Below are positions 35,601 to 42,879 of a stretch of 64,000 bases of DNA, piece by piece; the stretch's first letter is position 1, and every line of letters starts with the position of its first letter. Made by a program: the position numbers and the translations under genes. Below the pieces are notes generated by a model that did no database searches, was not told where the DNA came from, and saw only the letters and a program-made list of their open reading frames with translations. This DNA comes from Nocardia sp. NRRL S-836. Its GTDB lineage: Bacteria > Actinomycetota > Actinomycetes > Mycobacteriales > Pseudonocardiaceae. Where the stretch lies: assembly GCF_001279525.1 (NCBI RefSeq), contig NZ_LGDY01000093.1:62001-126000 (forward strand), given 5' to 3'.

Positions 35601-36724
35601 GCCACCTGGCGAACGGCAGCTTTCCCGCGGACAGCGGCTTGCCCGACCTGGCCGCGTTCACCGAGGCGCTCACGACGTCCACCGGTGTCCGGGCGACTCT
35701 CGACGCGGCGAGGACGGTCGCAGCCTCGTGGCCGACGCTCCCTCACTCACCGAAGAACATCGGCGACGCCGCACATCGGTTGGCCGAGGAGGTGCACGCG
35801 TCCCGCGAGGTACTCGGCGGTCGCGCCGACCTCGAGCTCGACTCCGACGAGGGCGTCCAGGTCTTCTCCGCGATGGTGGACGGAATGCGCATCGGCGCGT
35901 TGGCGCTGTTCGACCGGCTCCGATCCGACGCCGAGCGCAGCCGGGAGGACATCACCGCACAGGAACGCGAACTGTTCGACCGAACCCTCACCGGCGACAC
36001 CCGCCGCCACCTCGCCGCCCGAATACGGCAGGCGCACGAGCTGGTCGACGGCATGAACGCCCGCTTGGAGCGCGTGCGCACGGCGTCCAAGGTGGCGGTG
36101 CGACTGGTGTGGGAAGTCTCGCCAGACCTGCCGGCCGGCACGAGGGCGGCGCGCGACCTCCTGCTCAAGGATCCAGTGCGGTTGAGCGAGGCCGATCGCG
36201 AGTCGCTGCACCGATTCTTCCGCGAGCGCGTCGAGCAGGCCAAGGCCGATGAGTCCGCCGCGGGCTGGGAACAGCAACTGGGGCAGGTGTTCGACTACAC
36301 CGCCTGGCACCGGTTCGTGGTGAAACTCGACCGCATGAACGGCACTGGCTGGCAGCCGTTGACCAAGAAACTTCACGGAGCACTCTCCGGCGGTGAGAAG
36401 GCGATCGCCCTGCACCTACCCCTGTTCGCCGCCGTGGCGGCCCACTACCAGGCAGTCGCCCGAGCACCGCGGGTCATCCTGCTGGACGAGGTCTTCGTCG
36501 GCGTCGACGCGGTCAACCGCGGCCAGGTCTTCGAGTTGCTGTCCGCACTGGACCTGGACCTGGTGCTCACCTCCGACCACGAGTGGTGCACCTACCGCGA
36601 ACTGGACGGCATCGCGATCCACCAGCTGATCACGGGTGGCGACGGAGAAGAGGCCGTGACCACCGCCCGCTTCGTGTGGAACGGGACCGAGATACTCGAC
36701 GAGAGGGAAGAGGAAGTCGGTTGA
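32660..36724 (+). CDS. jetC: Wadjet JetC-like SMC ATPase (TIGR02680 family)
   Basis: A 1354-residue SMC/MukB-type ATPase. Walker A GPNGTGKS at 50-57, two long coiled-coil regions rich in Glu, Ala and Arg with a central hinge-like domain near residues 580-720, signature LSGGEK near 1242 and Walker B 'RVILLDEVFVGVD' with Glu at 1277. TIGR02680 proteins are the motor of this Wadjet subtype, which extrudes plasmid DNA loops and restricts small circular plasmids. The start overlaps jetB (ATGA). All catalytic motifs are intact, so the system is probably active. Confidence 0.87.
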   Translation: MTVTELPSASTGTEPAAVIRWVPERAGILNVWRYYDEVFRFHKGRLLLRGPNGTGKSKALELLLPFLFDANLRANRLSTFGTSERTMHWNLMGDGASGATRVGYVWLEFRFPGANGSLDRWFSCGARLAATKHTTTVHPDYFTTDLRIGVPNGLSLTDQHGAPLTTKALEAALGEQGVLHQNAADYRSTVRSTLFHGLSEQRYDALITALLQLRTPKLSQRLDPVLLSTLLSKALPPLGEAEISDLAEGFERLDRQREQLNRMDAEVEAAQRLGARQRAYAQRVLRAAAAKLISATTELGNLAEAAKRSAEEHERAALRKEEAEALEDQLERRIVDTDGRVQGLIGSEAYRKGEQLDRLRTQVRQARTAATTRRADATRHRETARADVEAADTAARHVEARTRTAAALAEVASTDATRVGLASVHAEITRALDDPSRSRGLLRAAVQARGQQVEAVRAALSEHGVAVAGRKETEQALDEAREALADAVERRAVLSARRDEALAKLQDAIVTWAAGCRELVFPEPGALAGLAAAETALLSQVDAVARRVLDAVTREETLVETAREDTERERGALREEVRRLLAEQDLPPLPAHTRTTDRTTMNGAPLWRLVRFADAVPEEVRASVEAALQASGLLDAWVGHDGAITGHDTFAVPGSVPTAPGRSLAEVLVPEVDTPVTTGVVTRLLGEVAYGEHPPKGHPAAIGADGGWRLGTLRGTWQKDEAAHIGAFARQRARQRRLTELRERITTSEELIETHNAALRTLASRRSAVQVDLDARPGHADADAALEALTRAEAAVSTVDGVVRRSLDTLSKQEQRVDRALRELTAAAAEHSLPTERKALNAVAEAVNAFRAAADAWIDEHTTLVATRREADRTAEQAQRSRLVAEQREAEADEAEAVASRLDSELDAVEGTIGVDFRSVLDQLGALRVELDELKQQVGRTRKEISGLAQRLGELTTRRATDAEVRDSAIGVRDQAATRFRHLANGSFPADSGLPDLAAFTEALTTSTGVRATLDAARTVAASWPTLPHSPKNIGDAAHRLAEEVHASREVLGGRADLELDSDEGVQVFSAMVDGMRIGALALFDRLRSDAERSREDITAQERELFDRTLTGDTRRHLAARIRQAHELVDGMNARLERVRTASKVAVRLVWEVSPDLPAGTRAARDLLLKDPVRLSEADRESLHRFFRERVEQAKADESAAGWEQQLGQVFDYTAWHRFVVKLDRMNGTGWQPLTKKLHGALSGGEKAIALHLPLFAAVAAHYQAVARAPRVILLDEVFVGVDAVNRGQVFELLSALDLDLVLTSDHEWCTYRELDGIAIHQLITGGDGEEAVTTARFVWNGTEILDEREEEVG

Positions 36725-36934
36725 AATCCCCCAAGGTCGACTCTTCCTCGTGCCTCACAGGACGCCCATGTCGGCGACAAAGCAGTACGTCAGCCTTGGG
36801 AGCACACTCTGGGAGCGGATTGGGAGCAGCGTCGTGCGCTGGACGCACCGAAACGGTCCTCAACGAACCTGAACGGAACCGCGCCGACCCGCAGGAGTCA
36901 CATTTCTGCAGGTCAGCGCGATCTCATCGCCATA
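36725..36934. other. Right end of element A, no gene
   Basis: About 210 bp between jetC and the second att copy. No reading frame with a ribosome-binding site was seen. It contains the direct repeat GGGAGC twice and a GCAGGTCAGCG sequence also present near 28120, which may be recombinase arm sites. This is speculative. Confidence 0.3.
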
Positions 36935-36976
36935 GTTCACACCGAGAGGTCAATGGTTCGATCCCAGTATCGCCCA
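36935..36976. repeat. Internal att site (imperfect copy of the tRNA-Val 3' end)
   Basis: GTTCACACCG-AGAGGTCAATGG and onward to CGCCCA: 42 nt matching the tRNA end with a 1-nt deletion and one C-to-A change. It is followed by a left end like that of element A. It marks the junction of two elements integrated in tandem. Confidence 0.8.
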
Positions 36977-37170
36977 CAGTGTGTTTTGTCTGGTCAGACG
37001 GCCTGTCGATGATCCTTATCGGCGGGCCGTTTGCCTTGCGTGAAAGCAAATTGGGAGCAGAAGCCCTCCCTCAACTCGCGAGATGTACGCGAAGCCTTGT
37101 CGCCAAGATTGACAAAACCGCAGTTCAGCGAATCGACGCTCATCAGACTGCTGGTGACCTCTTCGCTGCC
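36977..37170. repeat. Element B left end, related to element A left end
   Basis: Ordered similarity to 27988-28190, including the GTGTGTTTT start, a degenerate version of the GGCC hairpin, and 'CTGCTGGTGACCTCTTCGCT' near its end. It contains no gene. The hairpin is less perfect than in element A. Confidence 0.65.
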
Positions 37171-37519
37171 ACACAAGTGTTCACCATGTCTCGTCTTTGC
37201 CTTCAGAGGCAACGCTTACGGCTTCACCCTCCGGCTCACTCGGTTACCAGCCGACTCGGAGCGTCTGGATGAGTTCGAGTCTCTGCATGCCGCCGCCAGG
37301 GCGATCGACCCGTTGGTCGATGTGCACTACGAGACGTTGCGGGTATGGATCAAGAAGGCGCTTACGGAGGGCTCCCAGCCCGCTGCGCGGCCGTCGCAGG
37401 GACGGCTGCCGGCCGAGCACGAGCAGTTGCTGCGGCTGCGGAAGGAAGTCCGAGATCTCAAGCTGGCCAACAAAAGCCTGATGTTGGCCTCGGCTTTTTC
37501 ACGCGGGAACTCGGCCCGC

Positions 37520-37560
37520 GGTACCACTGATCGTCGACTTGATCGACTATCAGTGGTACC
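37520..37560. repeat. 12-bp perfect inverted repeat in the IS3 relic
   Basis: GGTACCACTGAT and its exact complement ATCAGTGGTACC, with a 17-nt spacer. It is not part of normal IS3 coding sequence, and lies 18 bp before a second, stronger hairpin. Confidence 0.7.
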
Positions 37561-37578
37561 AGGTCTACGGCGTCGAGT

Positions 37579-37619
37579 CGATCTGGATTCCGTGCTCGCT
37601 GAGCACGGAATCCAGATCG
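37579..37619. repeat. 19-bp perfect hairpin in the IS3 relic
   Basis: Arms of 19 bp (CGATCTGGATTCCGTGCTC and its complement) with a 3-nt GCT loop. The right arm encodes the normal IS3 OrfB peptide EHGIQIA, so the left arm is probably an inverted copy made by a fold-back (template-switch) mutation. Confidence 0.75.
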
Positions 37620-37645
37620 CGCTCATGACCTACCGCAGGGCCCGC

Positions 37646-38505
37646 CGCCGGCGGGCATCGGCCCGAGTCGCTGGGGTGGCTCTTCATCGACGAGGCGGGA
37701 CAGGCCACCCCGCAGGACGCTGTCGGTGCGATCTGGCGCAGCAGGAGGGTGGTCGTCGTCGGCGATCCACTTCAGCTCAAGCCGATCGTCTCACTGCCCT
37801 TCCGCGTTCAGCAGGCGATCCGGGGTGACCACGGCGTCGACGAGAAGTGGTTGCCCGCACGGACATCCGCGCAGCAGCTGGCGGATCAGCTGACGCTGCT
37901 CGGCACCCATCTGCCCACCGACGACGGGCCGATCTGGGTCGGGTCTCCGCTGCGTGTGCAGAGGCGGTGCGACGAGCCGATGTTCGGCATCGTCAACCAG
38001 ATCGCATACGACGGAATGATGATCAAGGGCGGCCATCGCAGCAAGGACCTCACGCTTCCGTCGGGTGACCAGCTATTGCCGGAGAGCAAGTGGTTGCACA
38101 TCTCAAGCGAGGAAAGCAGCGGCCATTGGAAACCGGCCGAGGGCAAGAAGCTCGGTGACATGCTCGTCTACCTCGCGAAGTCCGGGTTCGACATGTCCGA
38201 GGTGATGGTGATCGGACCGTTTCGGGACGTCGCAATGGAGATCGGCAAACACCGGCGACGGTATCCAGGACTGGTCGCTGGAACCGTCCACACAGCTCAG
38301 GGCAAGGAAGCGGATATCGTCATCCTGGTCCTGGGCGGAGATCCGCGCAGGCCGGCGCAAAGAAGTGGGCGGCGAGCAAACCCAACCTCGTCAACGTCGC
38401 GGTCAGCCGTGCGAAGCGCAGGCTCTACGTCATCGGTGATCGGACGGAGTGGTCGAAGCAACGGCACTTCGACGTGCTCGCGCAGGGGCTTCCCTGCCGT
38501 GAGTG
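37646..38505 (+). pseudogene. Decayed SF1 DNA/RNA helicase (DNA2/NAM7-like), C-terminal part
   Basis: The first visible segment is 'WLFIDEAGQATPQDAVGAIW' (Walker B DEAG), then 'VVVVGDPLQLKPIV', 'TVHTAQGKEADIVILVLGG' (motif V) and, after a frameshift near 38350, 'PNLVNVAVSRAKRRLYVIGD' (motif VI). These are helicase motifs II to VI of the AAA_12 type. Walker A and the N-terminus are gone, and the upstream edge is fused to the IS3 relic. It cannot make an active enzyme. Confidence 0.75.
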
Positions 38506-38605
38506 ATCAGCGCGTGAGCGTTCTGCACACAGGAACGCAGCTGGGGCAACGTCGTGTGCGGCTTGCCGACTCAGCTGATCATTGCGGCTGTACGGCGGCG
38601 TAGAA

Positions 38606-38773
38606 CTATCTCGCCAGTTCGCGCACGGGTCCGCGGCACTGCTCGTTGTTTCCGGCGGTGGGTGTCTTGCGATTGCGGCTGTCCGCCCTCACCACGGCGT
38701 TCTCATCGAGAATCTCCAGGGTGCAGCCGTTGGTGTCGTCACCCTTCCAGCGGGCATCCGAGCCGAGGTTCAC
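38606..38773 (-). CDS. Small hypothetical protein, possibly DUF397-like
   Basis: A 55-residue reading frame with strong third-position GC bias. The GTG start has AAGGA 7 bp upstream. The sequence 'ARWKGDDTNGCTLEILDENA' followed by 'VVRADSRNRK' loosely follows the W...NGC.E...VRDS pattern of DUF397, a small family usually next to XRE regulators. The match is weak and no XRE gene is adjacent, so it may be an orphan or relic. Confidence 0.35.
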   Translation of the reverse strand: MNLGSDARWKGDDTNGCTLEILDENAVVRADSRNRKTPTAGNNEQCRGPVRELAR

Positions 38774-39352
38774 GCTGCCGTCCTTCTCGCGTGCCTGCTG
38801 TTTTCGGCCCGTAGCGACCTGCGCACTGCGGCGAACGGCGACATCACCCGATCGCTCAGCGGTTACGATCTGCCGTTCGACGCGTTCAGTACCGGGGAAA
38901 GCATGGGTGCGGCGATCATCGCGCGGCTGCTGGCGGCCTAGTTGGCAGCGACAAGCCCGTACCGAACAACCGACCAGTGAACCGCGCTCCCGCTGTTGGA
39001 ACGCGGATAGACCGCGCCGCGCTGCTACCCTCCTGACCGACGGTACGAGACGGACACTGATCTCAAGTTCAAGTACGTAGTCCGATGCCCTTAGCGGTGA
39101 GCCTCGCGCGACTGCTCGACGATTACACTCTTCGCCCAATACGCCGAGACCTTCCTCAAAATGGCGACAAGCTCACGAGCGCGCGTTCAACGCCTGCCGC
39201 AGCAACTATTCCGCCACGAAGCTCGTCCGGCTGGTCTGCTTCATGCAGGCCCGGTTCGGAGGCCAGGTCACGAGCACGTGGGAGTGCCTCAGCTGACCAC
39301 TTGTCGGCGGGACCGCGGATTTCCTGTCGACGTGCGGCGATACACTCCGCTC
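38774..39352. other. Region with coding-like fragments, no intact gene
   Basis: About 580 bp. Short stretches with coding bias appear, including a plus-strand frame that ends in 'QVTSTWECLS' at about 39295 and a frame with 'LFAQYAETFLKM' shortly before, in a different phase. They may be the remains of one gene broken by a frameshift. I recognise no domain. The promoter of the TIR-like effector gene must lie at its right end. Confidence 0.35.
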
Positions 39353-40627
39353 ATGGAGGTACGGGGCCCGTCGGCAGGGCTCGACGAACTGATCGCACAG
39401 GTGACCGAACTCGATGCGCTGGCCAAGCGCGCCCAGGTCGACGACGACGCCGAAGGGAAGTCAGCCGCGCTCGCGCTCGGTGCCAAGTACGAGATCTGGT
39501 ACGCGGAGTGCTTGTCACTGCTGCCCGGCGATCTGAAACAGCAGTTCCGCACCCAATACGAGGGCAGCCTGATGTTTCCCCGCGTCAAGAGCTTCCTCCA
39601 CGAGCCCAGGCGCGCACGGGTCAAGTTCATCGGCAACTGGCAAAAGCCACCAAGCCAGTACAACGGCCGCATGGGGTATTGGCAGCACCCATACCAGCGC
39701 TGTTTCCTGGAGCCCGTCACCGAGCAGAAGCGCATCCTCCTGGAGACGCAGGCGCGGCTCGGCAGGCCACGTGCGGTCACGCCACGTGCCGAGGTGAAGG
39801 CGGAGACGCGGGACAACTCGGTCTTCGTCATCCACGGACGAGACAAGAAGGCCCGTCGCGAGTTCTACACGTTCCTTCGCGCCATCGGGCTGGATCCCGT
39901 CGAATGGGCCGAAGTGCTCGGCGAGACCGGAAAGGGCTTGCCGCACATAGGCGAGGTCCTACGGACCGTGATGAGCAAGGGGCGCGCCATCATCGTGCTT
40001 TCGACTCCGGACGACATCGTGGAACTGAAGCCGGAACACGCCGACGACGAGGACGACCGCGACCTCCGGCCGACCGGTCAGGCACGGCCGAACGTCATCT
40101 TCGAGGCAGGGATGGCATTAGCGCTTGAACCCGACCGCACCCTGCTTGTCGAGTTCGGCAAGGTCCGAAGGTTCACCGACATCGACGGCTACCACGCGGT
40201 CCGCCTCGACAACAGCGCCGAGAAACGTCAGCTCCTCGCCCAGCGGCTGCAGGACATCGGGTGCCCGGTGAAGCGCGTCGGCAGCGACTGGCTGCAAGCG
40301 GGTGACCTGACGCCACCGGTGTCCTCGGCAGGCGGCGCCGAGGGCGACGCAGTCCACGTGGAGCACGAACTCGGACAGCTCTCGCTTCGCAACGTCAGGG
40401 TCAATCTGGACGAGTCGATTCAAGGAGAGGTTCACAACCTCGGTCGTGAGGCGAGGAGTGCGTTGATCCGGACTTTCTACTACGGCCTCCGCAAGGAGAT
40501 TCTCGCTACGGTCGACGGCGTGCTGGACGACATCGCGCCGGAATGCATGAGAACCTTTGTTCTCAAGCCCGAAACCGATGTGTCGGCCTACGAGAACTTC
40601 GACGCGGAGATCCTGGCCGAGTTCTGA
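39353..40627 (+). CDS. CAP12-like TIR nucleotide-binding effector
   Basis: A 424-residue protein. Residues about 156-300 are a TIR-like fold of the CAP12/Pycsar-TIR type (PF10137): 'NSVFVIHGRDKKARREFYTF', 'GLPHIGEVLRTVM', 'RAIIVLSTPDDI', and 'RPNVIFEAGMALAL' with Glu251 at the NADase position. The N-terminal ~150 residues and the C-terminal ~110 residues are unassigned; they may sense the trigger. Such proteins deplete NAD+ on activation in CBASS/Pycsar-like defence. No cyclase gene is adjacent. It lies 62 bp before an NB-ARC/TPR gene, which may be its partner. Confidence 0.78.
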   Translation: MEVRGPSAGLDELIAQVTELDALAKRAQVDDDAEGKSAALALGAKYEIWYAECLSLLPGDLKQQFRTQYEGSLMFPRVKSFLHEPRRARVKFIGNWQKPPSQYNGRMGYWQHPYQRCFLEPVTEQKRILLETQARLGRPRAVTPRAEVKAETRDNSVFVIHGRDKKARREFYTFLRAIGLDPVEWAEVLGETGKGLPHIGEVLRTVMSKGRAIIVLSTPDDIVELKPEHADDEDDRDLRPTGQARPNVIFEAGMALALEPDRTLLVEFGKVRRFTDIDGYHAVRLDNSAEKRQLLAQRLQDIGCPVKRVGSDWLQAGDLTPPVSSAGGAEGDAVHVEHELGQLSLRNVRVNLDESIQGEVHNLGREARSALIRTFYYGLRKEILATVDGVLDDIAPECMRTFVLKPETDVSAYENFDAEILAEF

Positions 40628-40689
40628 TCGTCGGACGTCACCGGAGCAGAGCATCGTTTCCGAGGCCATGAACGGCTCAGAATCAAGTC

Positions 40690-42774
40690 ATGGTGAACGT
40701 GCACAACGAGATGGCGGGAACAGCGTGCAGCGTCGTGCAGGCCGGCGCCATCCACGGCGGTGTGCACATAACCGTTGCCCACGCACCACCCACCATCGTC
40801 CCGCGTCAGCTGCCCGCGCCCGGCCGCCTGCTCACCGGCCGGGCGGCCCTCCTGGAACAGCTCGACGACGCCCTTCTGCCTCAAGGCTTCGCCGTGTTGA
40901 CCGGTATGGCGGGAGTCGGGAAGACCGCGCTCGTCCTGCACTGGGCCGAGAACAACACGGCGGTCTTCCCGGACGGTCAGCTCTACGTGGACCTGCACGG
41001 GTTCGGCACTGATGACCCACTGAGCCCGAATGACGCTCTAGCGAGATTCCTGCGGGCACTCGGCCACGCCCGGCCAGAGGAACTCGCCACCGTTGAGGAG
41101 CGCGCGGCGCACTTCCGCACGTTGATGAGCGACCGCAGAGCGTTGGTCGTGCTGGACAACGCACATTCGGTCGAGCACGTCAGACCACTGCTGCCCGGAG
41201 CCGGTTCGTGCTCCGTCGTCGTGATCAGCCGTCACCAGTTGCGGGGCCTCGCGATCCACCACCCCGCCAGTGCGGTCACCATCGGGCCGTTGTCGGAATC
41301 GGACAGCTTGGCGCTGCTGAACGAGGCCGTGGGCGCCGAACTCGAGGAGCAGGCGGCCGCACAGCTGGCGCGCTACTGCGGCGGGCTTCCTCTCGCGCTG
41401 CGCATCGTCGCCGAACGCCTGGCCGACCAGCCGGACGAGATCCACGAAGTGGTCGACGAGCTGATCGACACGCGCGCAAGACTCGGTGCCCTTGACACGC
41501 AAGACGACGCCCACTCCGCCGTGCGAACCGTCTTCTCTTGGTCTTACCAGCGCCTGCCCGCGCACGAGGCGCGCGCGTTCCGGCTACTCGGCCTGCATCC
41601 CAACACGGAGTTCAGCACAAACGCCGCCACAGCCCTGTTCGGACTGGCGCACAACATCACCATCCGAACGTTGCGGTCATTGGGGCAAAGGCACCTCGTG
41701 TCGCATCTTGGTCACGGCCGGTTCGCCGTGCACGATCTGCTGCACACTTACGCAGCGGAGATCAGCGAGTCGACGGAGGACGCGGACAACAAGAACTACG
41801 CGCTGAAAATGCTGTTCGACCACTACCTCCACTCCGCCGACCACGCTGGCCGGCTCGTGATGCCGCACCGGCTTCGTCTTCCCCTGCCGGACAGACCTCG
41901 CGCTGTTCCAGTGCTGGACGGCAGGCAGGAGGCGTTACGGTGGTTCGAGGTCGAGCGCCGGAACCTGGAAGCCATGTGCGCGCTGGACGACCCGGCATTC
42001 GACGAGCGGACCTGGCTACTCGCTTACACGTTGCGGGACTACTACTTCCTCGACAAGCTCCTCGACGGCTGGCGCGGCACCCATGAGAAGGCGCTCGCGG
42101 CCGCCATTCGTGCCGGTGACCCGCTCGCTGAGGCCAGGACGCGGAACAACCTCGGCATGGCACTCGTCGAGGCAGGACTGCTCGACGAGGCCGAGGGGCA
42201 CTACAACGGGGCCCGCCGGTTGTTCGAGCAACTCGGAGACGGTCACGGCAGGGCGAACGCACTGGCCAACCTCGCCGCCGTGCTGCGGCGGCGAGGGCGG
42301 TTCGCGGAGGCGTTGAGCAGTCAGCAACTCGCACTCGACTGGTATCGAAGCGCCGGAGCGACGCGGAACATCGGGATCACCCTGCGCGGCATGGCGTTGG
42401 CCGAGATGGAGCTGGAGCGGTACGACGATGCCGTCCGGCACGTCCAGGAGGCTCTGGACATCGCGCTCAAACTGCAGCTCGACATCGACGCCGCCGAGGG
42501 GTTCGGCCGGCTGGGCCGCATCCAGCACCAGGCAGGAGACAACACGGCAGCCGAGGTCGCGTTGCACCGGGCCGTCCACTACAGCCGACGCTCCGGAAGC
42601 CGTCACGAAGAAGCCCGCGCACTTCGCTGGCTCGGCGACGTGGCCGCCACCACCGGACGGACCGCGCAGGCCCGCCGGTGGTGGCTCGCCTCACTCCGTG
42701 TGTACCGGGAGCTGGGTTCGGTGGAAGCGGACTCGCTGCACGAGGCGTTGGATGGGTTGTCCAGCGATCAATAG
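40690..42774 (+). CDS. NB-ARC/TPR (NLR-like) protein with N-terminal RHIM-like motif
   Basis: A 694-residue STAND protein without DNA-binding domain. The N-terminus contains 'NEMAGTACSVVQAGAIHGGV' (residues 6-25), which fits the RHIM-like bacterial amyloid signalling motif (VQxGxIxGG core). NB-ARC follows with Walker A GMAGVGKT (72-79) and 'RALVVLDNAHSVEHVRPLLP'; TPRs fill the C-terminal half ('ARTRNNLGMALVEAGLLDEA'). Bacterial NLR-like proteins use such motifs to template a matching motif on an effector. No second copy of the motif was found in the window. Confidence 0.8.
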   Translation: MVNVHNEMAGTACSVVQAGAIHGGVHITVAHAPPTIVPRQLPAPGRLLTGRAALLEQLDDALLPQGFAVLTGMAGVGKTALVLHWAENNTAVFPDGQLYVDLHGFGTDDPLSPNDALARFLRALGHARPEELATVEERAAHFRTLMSDRRALVVLDNAHSVEHVRPLLPGAGSCSVVVISRHQLRGLAIHHPASAVTIGPLSESDSLALLNEAVGAELEEQAAAQLARYCGGLPLALRIVAERLADQPDEIHEVVDELIDTRARLGALDTQDDAHSAVRTVFSWSYQRLPAHEARAFRLLGLHPNTEFSTNAATALFGLAHNITIRTLRSLGQRHLVSHLGHGRFAVHDLLHTYAAEISESTEDADNKNYALKMLFDHYLHSADHAGRLVMPHRLRLPLPDRPRAVPVLDGRQEALRWFEVERRNLEAMCALDDPAFDERTWLLAYTLRDYYFLDKLLDGWRGTHEKALAAAIRAGDPLAEARTRNNLGMALVEAGLLDEAEGHYNGARRLFEQLGDGHGRANALANLAAVLRRRGRFAEALSSQQLALDWYRSAGATRNIGITLRGMALAEMELERYDDAVRHVQEALDIALKLQLDIDAAEGFGRLGRIQHQAGDNTAAEVALHRAVHYSRRSGSRHEEARALRWLGDVAATTGRTAQARRWWLASLRVYRELGSVEADSLHEALDGLSSDQ

Positions 42775-42879
42775 TGCGGGTGTTCTCTCGCGTGCTTCAG
42801 GATCCGGCGGTGGACGGTCCTCGCGACGTCAGGGTTGTTGTATTGGCAACACGTGTGCCGTCATCGTGCACACCTCCGA

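Larger units (their letters stand above)
27944..36976. mobile_element. Integrated genomic element A (Wadjet island) in tRNA-Val(CAC)
   Basis: About 9 kb between the tRNA and the imperfect second copy of its 3' end. The content is about 600 bp of non-coding or decayed left end, a four-gene Wadjet-type operon and a short right end. No integrase, excisionase or relaxase is recognisable, so the element is either decayed or mobilised in trans. Its left end resembles the left end of element B. Confidence 0.7.
37266..37645 (+). pseudogene. IS3-family transposase relic (OrfA end plus OrfB start)
   Basis: The first part reads 'VHYETLRVWIKKAL' and 'LLRLRKEVRDLKLANKSLML', the C-terminal half of an IS3 OrfA (HTH end plus leucine-zipper region), followed by 'ASAFSR'. 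The OrfB start is present only as pieces ('FTRELGPRYH', 'VLAEHGIQIALMTYRRA') in different frames. The piece of OrfB is joined directly to helicase sequence, so the IS was truncated by deletion. Two inverted repeats interrupt the frame. Confidence 0.7.

Noticed and set aside
39353..42774. CBASS or Pycsar operon
   Set aside because: The TIR effector is of the right type, but no CD-NTase or nucleotide cyclase gene is in the neighbourhood.
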